Source of the DNA: Phymatolithon calcareum
Lineage: Eukaryota; Rhodophyta; Florideophyceae; Hapalidiales
Length of the DNA: 64,000 bases
Assembly: GCA_977006965.1 (NCBI GenBank)
Contig: OZ345354.1
Location: 1,612,001 to 1,676,000 of the forward strand
Direction: 5' to 3'
Shown here: positions 44,066 to 52,463 of the stretch, in pieces
Position numbering within the stretch: position 1 is the stretch's first letter
How the letters are laid out: every line of letters begins with the position of its first letter
Notes under the pieces: model-generated
What the model saw: the letters and a program-made list of their open reading frames with translations, nothing else
The model's database searches: none
What the model was told of the DNA's origin: nothing
Made by a program: the position numbers and the translations under genes

Positions 44066-44822
44066 AGATGCTGATACCCCGGGTCAGCACTCTGTTGAAG
44101 TTTTCGCGGTCGAAGGCCTTAGTGAACATGTCGGCGGTTTGATCGGCGGTGTTAACTTGTCGTGCAGCTACATTTACGGCTTTGACTTCATCATTGAACT
44201 AGTGATATCTTATATCGATGTGCTTGGAACAGTTAGTTTATCCATTCGCAGTGCACATTGCGATGGCTGCTGTGTTATCGATGGAGATATTTGCAACTGG
44301 TGGTATGTCAATGTGCCACTCATGGCATGGCTGGCGCAGGCACATGATTTCTCGTGTGGTTTCGGAGGCTGGTCGGTATTCAGCTTCTGCCGAGGATAAA
44401 GGGACCGATTTTTGCAGCACACTTTGCCAGTATATTATATCTCCTGCGTACTTTCTGGCCATTCCCGTCCGCGAGCGAAGAGTGCTGCGGTCGGAGGCCC
44501 AGTCACTGTCGCAGAAGACGTGAAATGGCTGAATTAGGTTTGTTTCGTACTTAATGTAGTCATTACGTTTTCCATTTAGGTAGCGGATTCGGAGTTTCAG
44601 AGCAGCTTGGAGCCTGTTGGATGGTTCTTGGGTGCGGCAGCAGAGCTCAGAAGCAATGTATGCTATCTTGTAGAATACTGTGTCGATAATGAACCGCACA
44701 AGGCCCACACCGTGTTCATAGTCTTTCGCTTGATTTTCCGTTAGAGTGGGCTCGTCGGCTCGACGGGGCGCGAGGTCTTCTTTTGGTTCATTTGGAAGGA
44801 GAGCAGGGTTGCGGTGAACCAT
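44066..44822 (-). pseudogene. RNase H end of a different Ty1/copia lineage
   Basis: An open - strand stretch (44822-44238) reads YLNGKRNDYIKYETN, then CDSDWASDRSTLRSRTG, YWQSVLQKSVPLSSAEAEY and SIDNTAAIAMC, i.e. copia-type RNase H. After a frame break it continues to about 44066 with HIDIRYH, ARQVNTADQTADMFTKAF and NFNRVL. Motif spelling is unlike the dominant family (S-S-A-E-A-E-Y against S-T-C-E-A-E-Y), so it belongs to another lineage. Only the 3' end of pol survives. Confidence 0.75.
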
Positions 44823-44896
44823 TCCAGTGCCGCTGAGTAGCTCATATATGTGTTTGGTTGCTTAAAGACTCAGACAGTTTTCCGTGCGTTCAATCT

Positions 44897-45291
44897 GTTG
44901 GAAATGTGACTGCTTGGAGCTCTTGTCGCAGTACACATTATCCTATGTCATAAGTCTCTAACCATGTCTCATATGTTATGATAGAATCAATACATGATTT
45001 TTCATCTTTACTGACAATCTAGCAGTTCAATCAATTTCTTGATTGATCTTGTTATTGTCAGTAATTCAATCATTTTGTTGATTAAATCAATCACAGTCGA
45101 CATTTCAATCTTTTAGTTCATTGATTCAATCACAGTTAGTAGTGCAATGGGCATCAGAAGTCTCATCATACCTCAATCTGAGGCCTGTATAAGACCCGGA
45201 TCTGATGCCCCGACTCAATAAACCAAGGAACATCTCACAACCAACCCAACCATCTCAACCATCTCAACCATCAACCTCGACACCTCCATCC
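44897..45291 (+). repeat. LTR of a second copia subfamily
   Basis: It starts TGTTGGAAATGTGACTGCTTGGAGCTC, like the main family LTR, but then diverges into AATCAATTTCTTGATTGA-type repeats and ends in a CAACCATCTCAACCATC repeat. It keeps CAATAAACCAAGGAAC near the end. It stops exactly where the open element begins; its 3' terminus is not clear. Confidence 0.6.
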
Positions 45292-45732
45292 TGTTGGAAG
45301 TGTAATTGCTTGGAGCTCTAGTCGCAAACACACTTCAATATCAAGGTATGATCTCGGTACACGTTTACACGTCTCAAGTCGAATGTCAAAGTGTCTCAGA
45401 ACTTTGGATCAAGAGGATTGGCAGTGACACGTCTCAGAGTATGATAAGAGTATGATAATCATTCTCCCCTCACTCAGTAGATGATTCTTGATTTTTTCAC
45501 GTTACACGTGTCATATGATAGTATGACAAATTTGTTTAGGGTTAGTGTGTCTCCGTCGTCAATTTGGGTTTTGATGAAGTCTGGTTCTGTTCTCTGGTCT
45601 ATATAGTCTTGACCTGAGGTCCGCCAAGTGAATAAACCAAGGAACTCATTCACTCACAACGCATCTTCTACTCAACGAATTCACTCCAACCAAACTTTTT
45701 CCTTCACCTCATCTCCTCCCTAACCTCCAACA
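45292..45732 (+). repeat. 5' LTR of the open element
   Basis: TGTTGGAAGTGTAATTG...CCTCCAACA. It carries a TATA box (GGTCTATATAG, about 45598-45608), an AATAAA signal in GTGAATAAACC (about 45630) and several CACGTG-type hexamers upstream. Confidence 0.88.
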
Positions 45733-45737
45733 ACTGA

Positions 45738-45751
45738 TTATGGGCCCAGTC
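45738..45751 (+). promoter_or_regulatory. primer binding site for half tRNA-iMet
   Basis: TTATGGGCCCAGTC lies five bases after the LTR. TTATGGGCCCAG is complementary to the anticodon stem-loop text CUGGGCCCAUAA of eukaryotic initiator tRNA-Met, not to its 3' CCA end. Drosophila copia has the same arrangement and uses a 5' half-tRNA as primer. Confidence 0.8.
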
Positions 45752-45959
45752 AACGCAACTCAACCACCGCGTTTCATCATCATCGTCATCATCTCCGGGG
45801 TTCTCCTTCGCCCCCGATCTGTCTCTGTCTTATCTTTCTGCTTGCGTATCTTTGTCAAGAATCGTTGATTCTTGCTCGGCCGGCTTCAGAAGATCCTTCT
45901 CTCCGATTCTCCTGCTCGCGTATCCTCGTTAAGTATCTCTGATCCTTACGGGGCCCGCT

Positions 45960-46165
45960 TCAGGGGATCACTAAGCGTCTTGCAGTGCGCGTTGCCGGCT
46001 GCAGGTTCAAGTGTACCAAAACACCACAAGGGTTTTCCTGTTGCGTATCCTTGTTAAAAATCTTTGATTCTTACTAGGCCCGTTTCAGGATACCACAAAA
46101 CGTCTTGCAGTGCGTGTTGCCGGCTGCAGGTTCAGGTGTACAAAAACGCCACAAGAGGTATACGG
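45960..46165 (+). repeat. tandem repeats in the leader
   Basis: Two roughly 120-bp units, each holding GTCTTGCAGTGCG(C/T)GTTGCC, then GGCTGCAGGTTCA and a GTGTAC-AAAAC segment ending CCACAAG. The first is at about 45975-46032 and the second at about 46098-46156. Related units occur in the leaders of D and G. Confidence 0.8.
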
Positions 46166-46318
46166 CCATTGAGCCATCCCCAGATCAAGGTCCAGGTCAC
46201 ATTGACTTGAAAGAATTTCTTATACGGGATAGATTGCCTTGATAGTTAACTTCGGTTGACTCGCAGTGGACTCCCCGAACAGATTTTCGACAAGAATAGA
46301 AGACCCACACTCCCCAAA

Positions 46319-49300
46319 ATGGACAATTCGCAAGGAACGCTGAAGGTCGAGAAAGTCAATGAGACCAATTTCCATTCTTGGAAACAGAAAATTCAGCTAG
46401 TACTAGCATTCCGCGAACTCGACGAGTTCATAGAGGACGATCCACCGGCACGAGATTCCGACGATTTCAAGCTCTGGCGTCGTAATTACAATAAAGCAAA
46501 GGCTATTATCGGTCTCTCGCTTTCAGACGAACATCTCGAGCATGTGCAGGATGTCGAAACGGCCAAAGGAATGTGGACCTCGATTCTCAATATCTTCGAA
46601 CGACACACTCTTTTGAACAAACTGGCCGCTAGACGCAAGTTCTACACTGCCACTATGCTCGAGGACGAGAAAATACTGCCCTATACGAACCGCATTCGCC
46701 AACTCGCATCCACCCTCAAGTCAATGGGTGTCGATATTGATGATAAAGAAATGGCCATGGCTGTATTGAACGGACTTCCCGAACGCTACGACACCTTGAT
46801 AAGTGCACTTGATGCTCTCGGCAATGAAGACGAATCATTCTCACTTGAATTTGTGAAGAGTCGACTACTCCAGGAAGGGCAACGCATGTCAATGCGTGTC
46901 GAAGCATCAACCGTCAAAGCTGAGACTGCTGCACTTTTCACTGCCAGACGCGATGGAGAACGAATTCGTGACTACTGTGAACATTGTCATCGATCTGGAC
47001 ATAGAAGTGTGAAATGTTGGACCAAGTTTCCACACCTTGCTCCTGAAGGATACAAAAATCGGAATGGAAAGCAAACGAAACCAGCTGCATTCCTGACCGA
47101 TGAATCGGAACATGTTCGAGTTATGTCCGATTCCGACTTTGTATGCCTGATGGTCAAGGTGCGCGATTCTGATATTTCCGAGAAGTCAAAGTCATGGATC
47201 ATTGACTCTGGCAGTACATCGCATTTGACGTTCGATCGTTCAATCTTCTGCTCATACACCAAAATGTCTTCAACCGTCGAAATGGGAACCAAAGCACAGG
47301 CCACAATCGCTGGAAAAGGTGATGTCATCATTACGCTTAACGTGAACGGCAAATCGTTAAAACGAAAGCTCAAGGACGTTATGCACATACCCGACTTTGG
47401 ATACTCTCTATTGTCTGTCTCAAAAATGGATGAGTACGGATATGGTATGACGTTCAAGAACAGCCGTTTCTATTTTAAAGCTCATCATGACACTATCGCA
47501 ACAGGTACTCTACGCAAAAGTCTCTACTCTCTAGACCTTGCAGATGGAAATGAACTTAACGAAGTTTCCTGTTTCGCGAGCCTACAGCTCTGGTATGAAC
47601 GACTTGCGCATGTTGACCACACTGGAATTACCGGAATGGTAAACCATGGGGTGGTGAAAGGTGTAAAGATTGCTCCCAACTCACAGTCCACACATCCATG
47701 TAATGGTTGTCTTGCCGGCAAAGGTCATCGTGCTCCGATTCCAAAGTCCAGTAGTTCTCGCTCCACCGCTGTTCTCGATCTCGTACATTCAGACGTTCTT
47801 GGTCCTATCGACATTCCGTCCCTTGGAGGGTCACAGTACTTCATCACATTCATCGATGATCACTCCAAGTGGACCACGGTATTCACCATGCGAAAGAAAT
47901 CGGAGAGCTTTGAGTGTTTTCGGAAGTTTCACAAGTACGCTGAAACCCATACAGGTAGAAAGCTTAAGCACTTGAACATACAGGACTTCTCTAAAGCACC
48001 AAAGCTCAAAGCAATTAGGACCGACAATGGAGGCGAGTACCTTTCAAACGAGTTCAAGGCATATCTTGCGGAACACGGCATCCATCAACAGCTCACAGTC
48101 GCTTACACCCCACAGCAAAATGGGGTGGCTGAACGCATGAACCGCACACTTCTCAACTTAGTGCGCTCGATGCTCCATCACAGAGGCATCGAGAAGAAGT
48201 TCTGGGCTGAAGCGTTGGCAACTGCTGTGTATGTGCGCAACCGAGTTACGTCACGAGGACTTCCTTCGAACACGACCCCCCATCACATATGGATGGGTTC
48301 CCCTCCAGATTTGGGACACTTGCGCATATTTGGCGCCAAGTGTTGGTACGTGATTCCGAAGAAGAAAGTGAAGAAACTCGACAGTCGTACTCGTGAGGCG
48401 GTTATGCTGGGATACTCGTTGGCATCAAAAGGGTATAATCTGTGGGATGCGGACTTGCGGAAAGTGATTGTGTCAAGGGACGTGACGTTCAATGAATCGG
48501 ATTGCGGATTCGATGAGACCGAAACCAATGTATCACTTGAAACTCCTCAAATCAAACTGAGTGATGATACGGTTGAAGGAAAGGTCATTTCGGATGTAGA
48601 TGATAAGAGCATCGAGAAGGACATTGACGAAGGTGAGCAAGCAGATGGTGGAGAACAACTTATATCTCCATCAGGTTCTGGAGAAACATCTCCGATGATC
48701 GCCAAACCCATTCTGCGTAGGTCAGCTCGGGTCTCAAAACCACCCACTGACTTCTGGAACGCTCCCTCGCATACTGCTATGCTGGCCTTCGAGTCCGTCA
48801 ACCTTGCATCTGAAACCGGTTTGTCTTCTCATCAAGTGCCTCAGACCTTCAAGGAAGCGACTTCAACTAAAAATGTCGACTTCTGGTCTCCGGGCATTGA
48901 GAATGAACACTCGTCACTAACCCGCAACAACACTTGGAAGTTGGTCACTCGCAAGCCTGGCATGAACGTTCTACCGTGCAAGTATGTCTTCAAGGTCAAG
49001 GATACAGGCCCTAAAGTCCGCATTGTTGCGAAAGGGTTCCGACAGGTGCATGGGGTGGACTACGGTGAAACGTATGCCCCAGTCGTAAAGTTCACCTCGA
49101 TTCGTATCCTACTTGCAACCGTTGCTGTCCATGATTTGGAACTATACCAAATGGATGTTGTTACGGCTTTCTTGCATGGTTATCTTGACGAAGACATCTA
49201 CATGGAGGTTCCGTCTGGATTTCGTGATCCTAAGCGTCCTGACCTTGTTTGCAAGATCTTGAAGGCACTATACGGCCTGAAGCAAGCACCGCGACATTGG

Positions 49301-50386
49301 CATGCCAAGATCGACAAGTTCCTCATCGACGAGCTCGGCTTCTCAAGCAGTCCCAATGATCCTTGTCTTTATGTCCGGCATAAGTCAAGCAGCATCATGA
49401 TCATCGCGCTATATGTGGATGACTTGCTCATTGCCGGAAACGATACTTCTGCTATTTCGTGGATCAAGGGGGAGCTGAACAAGCGATTCGAGATGAAGGA
49501 CCTTGGAGAAGCTAGTGTTTGTCTTGGACTTGAAATTCGCCGAGATCGCACACTTCGAACTCTTCACCTCTCGCAGTCGGTCTGCGCTCAGTCAGTTTTG
49601 GAACGTTTCGGCATGGAGAACTCGAAACCAGCACCAACCCCTATGGAGTCAAACAACAAGAACACCGGAACCGAAGACGTCGACATCACCCAGCTCGTCG
49701 ATGAACAAGTTCCATACCGTCCAGCCATCGGAAGTCTCATGTACTTGATGGTTGGTACACGCCCAGACATCTCGGACTCGGTCGGAAAGCTGTCTTCGTT
49801 CTGCGTAAAGCCTCTGAAACGTCACTGGATGGGCGTGAAGCGTTTTCTACGATATATTGCGGGTACTCGAGATCACGGAATTTTGTTCGGTGGAAGTGGG
49901 AGTTTGGTTCCAATCGGTTACACGGATGCGGATTGGGCGGGATGTGTTGAGACAAGACGGTCCACGAGTGGCTATGTGTTCCTTCTTGCAGGGGGAGCCA
50001 TAAGCTGGCGTTCAAAGAAGCAAACCATCGTCGCCACTTCAACATGCGAAGCGGAATACATCGCTTCGTGTGCCGCCGCCAAGGAATCTGTCTGGTTGTC
50101 AAGACTCATTGCCGATGTTCAAGGTCTCGAGAAGCCATCCGCCATGACTCTGTACACGGACAGTCAAAGTGCGATCGCGACAAGGCGAAACGCGGCCATC
50201 ACTCCGTGGAACAAGCACATCGACATCCAATATCACTATGTTCGTGATGTGGTTGCCATGGGCAAGATATCTATCAAGTACTGTAGTACTGAGTTGATGA
50301 TTGCCGATGCACTCACCAAGCCCCTCGATCTTGTCAAAACGGCTAAGTTCGAACATGACATGGGTATATGCGCGAGGAAGTCCTAG
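46319..50386 (+). CDS. Gag-Pol polyprotein, Ty1/copia
   Basis: One uninterrupted frame of 1355 residues from the ATG at 46319 (MDNSQGTLKVEK); upstream in-frame TTG is not needed. Domains in order: Gag (about 1-200), CCHC knuckle C-E-H-C-H-R-S-G-H-R-S-V-K-C (about 219-232), aspartic protease with D-S-G-S-T (about 295), GAG-pre-integrase with L-A-H and C-x2-C, integrase with D491, D569 and E605 (D-x35-E), reverse transcriptase with Q-M-D-V-V-T-A-F and YVDD (about 1031-1034), and RNase H with T-D-A-D-W, S-T-C-E-A-E-Y and L-Y-T-D-S-Q. Gag and Pol share one frame with no shift, so their ratio must be set in another way, for example by splicing as in Drosophila copia. All catalytic residues expected are present, so it may be functional or only recently silenced. 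Confidence 0.93.
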   Translation: MDNSQGTLKVEKVNETNFHSWKQKIQLVLAFRELDEFIEDDPPARDSDDFKLWRRNYNKAKAIIGLSLSDEHLEHVQDVETAKGMWTSILNIFERHTLLNKLAARRKFYTATMLEDEKILPYTNRIRQLASTLKSMGVDIDDKEMAMAVLNGLPERYDTLISALDALGNEDESFSLEFVKSRLLQEGQRMSMRVEASTVKAETAALFTARRDGERIRDYCEHCHRSGHRSVKCWTKFPHLAPEGYKNRNGKQTKPAAFLTDESEHVRVMSDSDFVCLMVKVRDSDISEKSKSWIIDSGSTSHLTFDRSIFCSYTKMSSTVEMGTKAQATIAGKGDVIITLNVNGKSLKRKLKDVMHIPDFGYSLLSVSKMDEYGYGMTFKNSRFYFKAHHDTIATGTLRKSLYSLDLADGNELNEVSCFASLQLWYERLAHVDHTGITGMVNHGVVKGVKIAPNSQSTHPCNGCLAGKGHRAPIPKSSSSRSTAVLDLVHSDVLGPIDIPSLGGSQYFITFIDDHSKWTTVFTMRKKSESFECFRKFHKYAETHTGRKLKHLNIQDFSKAPKLKAIRTDNGGEYLSNEFKAYLAEHGIHQQLTVAYTPQQNGVAERMNRTLLNLVRSMLHHRGIEKKFWAEALATAVYVRNRVTSRGLPSNTTPHHIWMGSPPDLGHLRIFGAKCWYVIPKKKVKKLDSRTREAVMLGYSLASKGYNLWDADLRKVIVSRDVTFNESDCGFDETETNVSLETPQIKLSDDTVEGKVISDVDDKSIEKDIDEGEQADGGEQLISPSGSGETSPMIAKPILRRSARVSKPPTDFWNAPSHTAMLAFESVNLASETGLSSHQVPQTFKEATSTKNVDFWSPGIENEHSSLTRNNTWKLVTRKPGMNVLPCKYVFKVKDTGPKVRIVAKGFRQVHGVDYGETYAPVVKFTSIRILLATVAVHDLELYQMDVVTAFLHGYLDEDIYMEVPSGFRDPKRPDLVCKILKALYGLKQAPRHWHAKIDKFLIDELGFSSSPNDPCLYVRHKSSSIMIIALYVDDLLIAGNDTSAISWIKGELNKRFEMKDLGEASVCLGLEIRRDRTLRTLHLSQSVCAQSVLERFGMENSKPAPTPMESNNKNTGTEDVDITQLVDEQVPYRPAIGSLMYLMVGTRPDISDSVGKLSSFCVKPLKRHWMGVKRFLRYIAGTRDHGILFGGSGSLVPIGYTDADWAGCVETRRSTSGYVFLLAGGAISWRSKKQTIVATSTCEAEYIASCAAAKESVWLSRLIADVQGLEKPSAMTLYTDSQSAIATRRNAAITPWNKHIDIQYHYVRDVVAMGKISIKYCSTELMIADALTKPLDLVKTAKFEHDMGICARKS

Positions 50387-50394
50387 TGTGACTC

Positions 50395-50407
50395 GATCAA
50401 GGGGGAG
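50395..50407 (+). promoter_or_regulatory. polypurine tract
   Basis: ATCAAGGGGGAG sits directly against the 3' LTR (TGTTGG at 50408), the place where plus-strand DNA synthesis is primed in LTR elements. The same tract adjoins the LTRs at 34852 and 52214 on the - strand. Confidence 0.85.
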
Positions 50408-50848
50408 TGTTGGAAGTGTGATTGCTTGGAGCTCTAGTCGCAAACACACTTCAATATCAAGGTATGATCTCGGTACACGTGTACACGTGTCAAGTCGAAA
50501 CTCAAAGTGTCTCGGAACTTTGAATCAAGAAGATTGGCCGTGACACGTGTCAAAGTATGATAAGAGTATGATAATCATACTCCCCTCACTCAGTAGATGA
50601 TTCTTGATTTTTTCATGTTACACATGTTATATGATATTATGACAAATTTGTTTAGGGTTAGTGTGTCTCCGTCGTCAGTTAGGGTTTTGATGAAGTCTGG
50701 TTGTGTTCTCAGTTCTATATAGTCTTGACCTGAGGTCCGCCAAGTGAATAAACCAAGGAACTCATTCTCACCAAACTCCACTTCTCGTCAACGAATCTTC
50801 ACCAACCAAACTTTTCCACTCTCCTCATCCATTCCATAACCTCCAACA
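50408..50848 (+). repeat. 3' LTR of the open element
   Basis: TGTTGGAAGTGTGATTG...CCTCCAACA. It contains CACGTG hexamers at about 50475-50490 and near 50541, the TATA zone TTCTATATAG (about 50713-50722) and GAATAAACC (about 50746). It is closer to the LTR at 59182-59622 than to its own 5' LTR in the last 90 bp. Confidence 0.88.
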
Positions 50849-51772
50849 ACAAACGTCTCGTTCATGTCCATCCCTCTGGTATCTCTGATATGGTACGTCA
50901 TGGGGTGGTCAAAGGTGTGAACCTAGCTCCCAATCCAATCTCAGAACATCCATGCAAAGGCAGTCTTGCCGGCAAAGGTCATCGCGCTCCTATCCGAAAG
51001 TCTAGACGTACTCGTTCTGAAGCTGTCCTCAACCTCGTACATTCCGACGTCCTAGGTCCTATCGACATTCCATCACTTGGAGGCTCTCGATACTTCATCG
51101 CATTCATCGATGATCACTCCAAATGGACCACGGTATACACCATGCGACGGAAGTCGGAGAGCTTTGAGTGTTTTCGAAAGTTCCACAAGTATGCTGAAAC
51201 CCATACTGGGAGAAAGCTTTGAACGTTCAGAACTTCTCGACTGCACCAAAGCTCAAGGATATTAGGACCGATAACGGAGGCGAGTACCTTTCCAACGAGT
51301 TCAAGGCATATTTGGCACAACACAGCATACATCAGCAACTCACAGTAGCATATACTCCACAACAGAATGGAGTGGCTGAACGCATGAACCGCACCCTTCT
51401 CAACTTGGTGCGCTCGATGCTTCATCACAGAGGCATCGAGAAGAAGTTCTGGGCTGAAGCACTTGCTACTGCTGTGTATGTTCGCAATCGAGTTACGTCA
51501 CGAGGACTTCCTTCGAATACGACCCCCCATGACATATGGATGGGTGCCGCTCCAGACTTGGGAAACTTACGTGTATTTGGCATAAAGTGTTGGTACGTGA
51601 TTCCTAAAAAGAAGGTTAAGAAACTCGACTCTCGAACTCGTGAAGCCGTTATGCTGGGATATGCGACTTCGTCGAAAGGATATAAGCTGTGGGATCTAAG
51701 CTCCAAGAAGGTGATTGTGTCAAGGGATGTGACGTTCGACGAATCGGATTGCGGATTAGGTGAGGCTGAAAC
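50849..51772 (+). pseudogene. element E, left part: integrase region
   Basis: Starts inside pol (ACGTCTCGTTCATGTCCATCC, the region just before the pre-integrase zinc motif) and codes HGVVKGVNLAPN, SDVLGPIDIPSLGG and, after an 8-bp deletion near 51216 that shifts the frame, RTDNGGEYLSNEF through to CWYVIPKKKVKKLDSRTREAVMLGY. It stops at GAAAC (51768-51772), where composite G is inserted, and continues at 62436. Its gag and 5' LTR are not next to it. Confidence 0.85.
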
Positions 51773-52213
51773 TGTTGAAGGAGGCTCGGCAAGTGATGGG
51801 GAGAAAGAAAAAGTTTGGTTGGTGAAGATTGGTTGAGTAGAAGATGAGTTGTGAGTGAATGAGTTCCTTGGTTTATTGACTTGGCGGACCTCAGGTTAGG
51901 ACTATATAGGCCTAAGAACTCAATCAACTTGATCAAAAACCCTAATTGACGACGGAGACAGTCTAACCCTAAACAAATTTGTCATAATATTATATGACAC
52001 GTGTAACATAAAAAACGAAGAATCATCTACTGAGTGAGGGGGGTATGATTATCATACTCTTATCATACTCTGACACGTGTCAGTGCCAATCGTCTTGATT
52101 CAAAGTTCTGAGACACTTTGACTTTCGACTTGACACGTGTACACGTGTACCGAGATCATACTTGATATTGAAGTGTTTTGCGAATAGAGCACCAAGCAGT
52201 CACACTTCCAACA
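51773..52213 (-). repeat. composite G, left outer LTR
   Basis: 441 bp starting TGTTGAAGGAGGCTCGGCAAG on the + strand. It shares the GGGGAGAAAGAAAAAGTTTGG text with the LTR at 61994 and lacks the GGTTAGGGA(A/T)(A/T)-type end seen in other copies. Confidence 0.88.
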
Positions 52214-52463
52214 CTCCCCCTTGATCGAGGGACACTACGACTTCCTCGCGCATATGCCCATGTCATGTGCGAACTTGGCCGTCTTGACACGATCGAGTGG
52301 CTTGGTGATTGCATCCGCAATCATCAACTCAGTACTACAATACTTGATAGATATCTTGCCCGTGGCAACCACATCACGAACATAGTGATATTGAATGTCG
52401 ATGTGCTTGTTCCTCTGAGTGATGGCCGCGTTTCGCCCGGTCGCGATCGCACTTTGACTGTCA

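Larger units (their letters stand above)
45292..50848 (+). mobile_element. full-length Ty1/copia element with open Gag-Pol
   Basis: 5557 bp: LTR (45292-45732), primer site, repeat-bearing leader, one long Gag-Pol frame, polypurine tract, LTR (50408-50848). It is structurally complete. The two LTRs differ at about 20 positions over the first 360 bp and more strongly in the last 90 bp. The flanks (CATCC on the left, ACAAA on the right) do not match, so no target duplication exists. Left flank is a different LTR and right flank is integrase-region sequence of element E. Confidence 0.92.

Noticed and set aside
45960-46165. Leader tandem repeats as a CRISPR-like array
   Set aside because: Only two degenerate units per leader, in a eukaryotic retrotransposon, without regular spacers.
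46716-50449. Many recurring open frames antisense to copia gag-pol (also at 54814-58200 and 59649-60841)
   Set aside because: They recur only because the coding strand recurs. They show no domain and vary in ends among copies.
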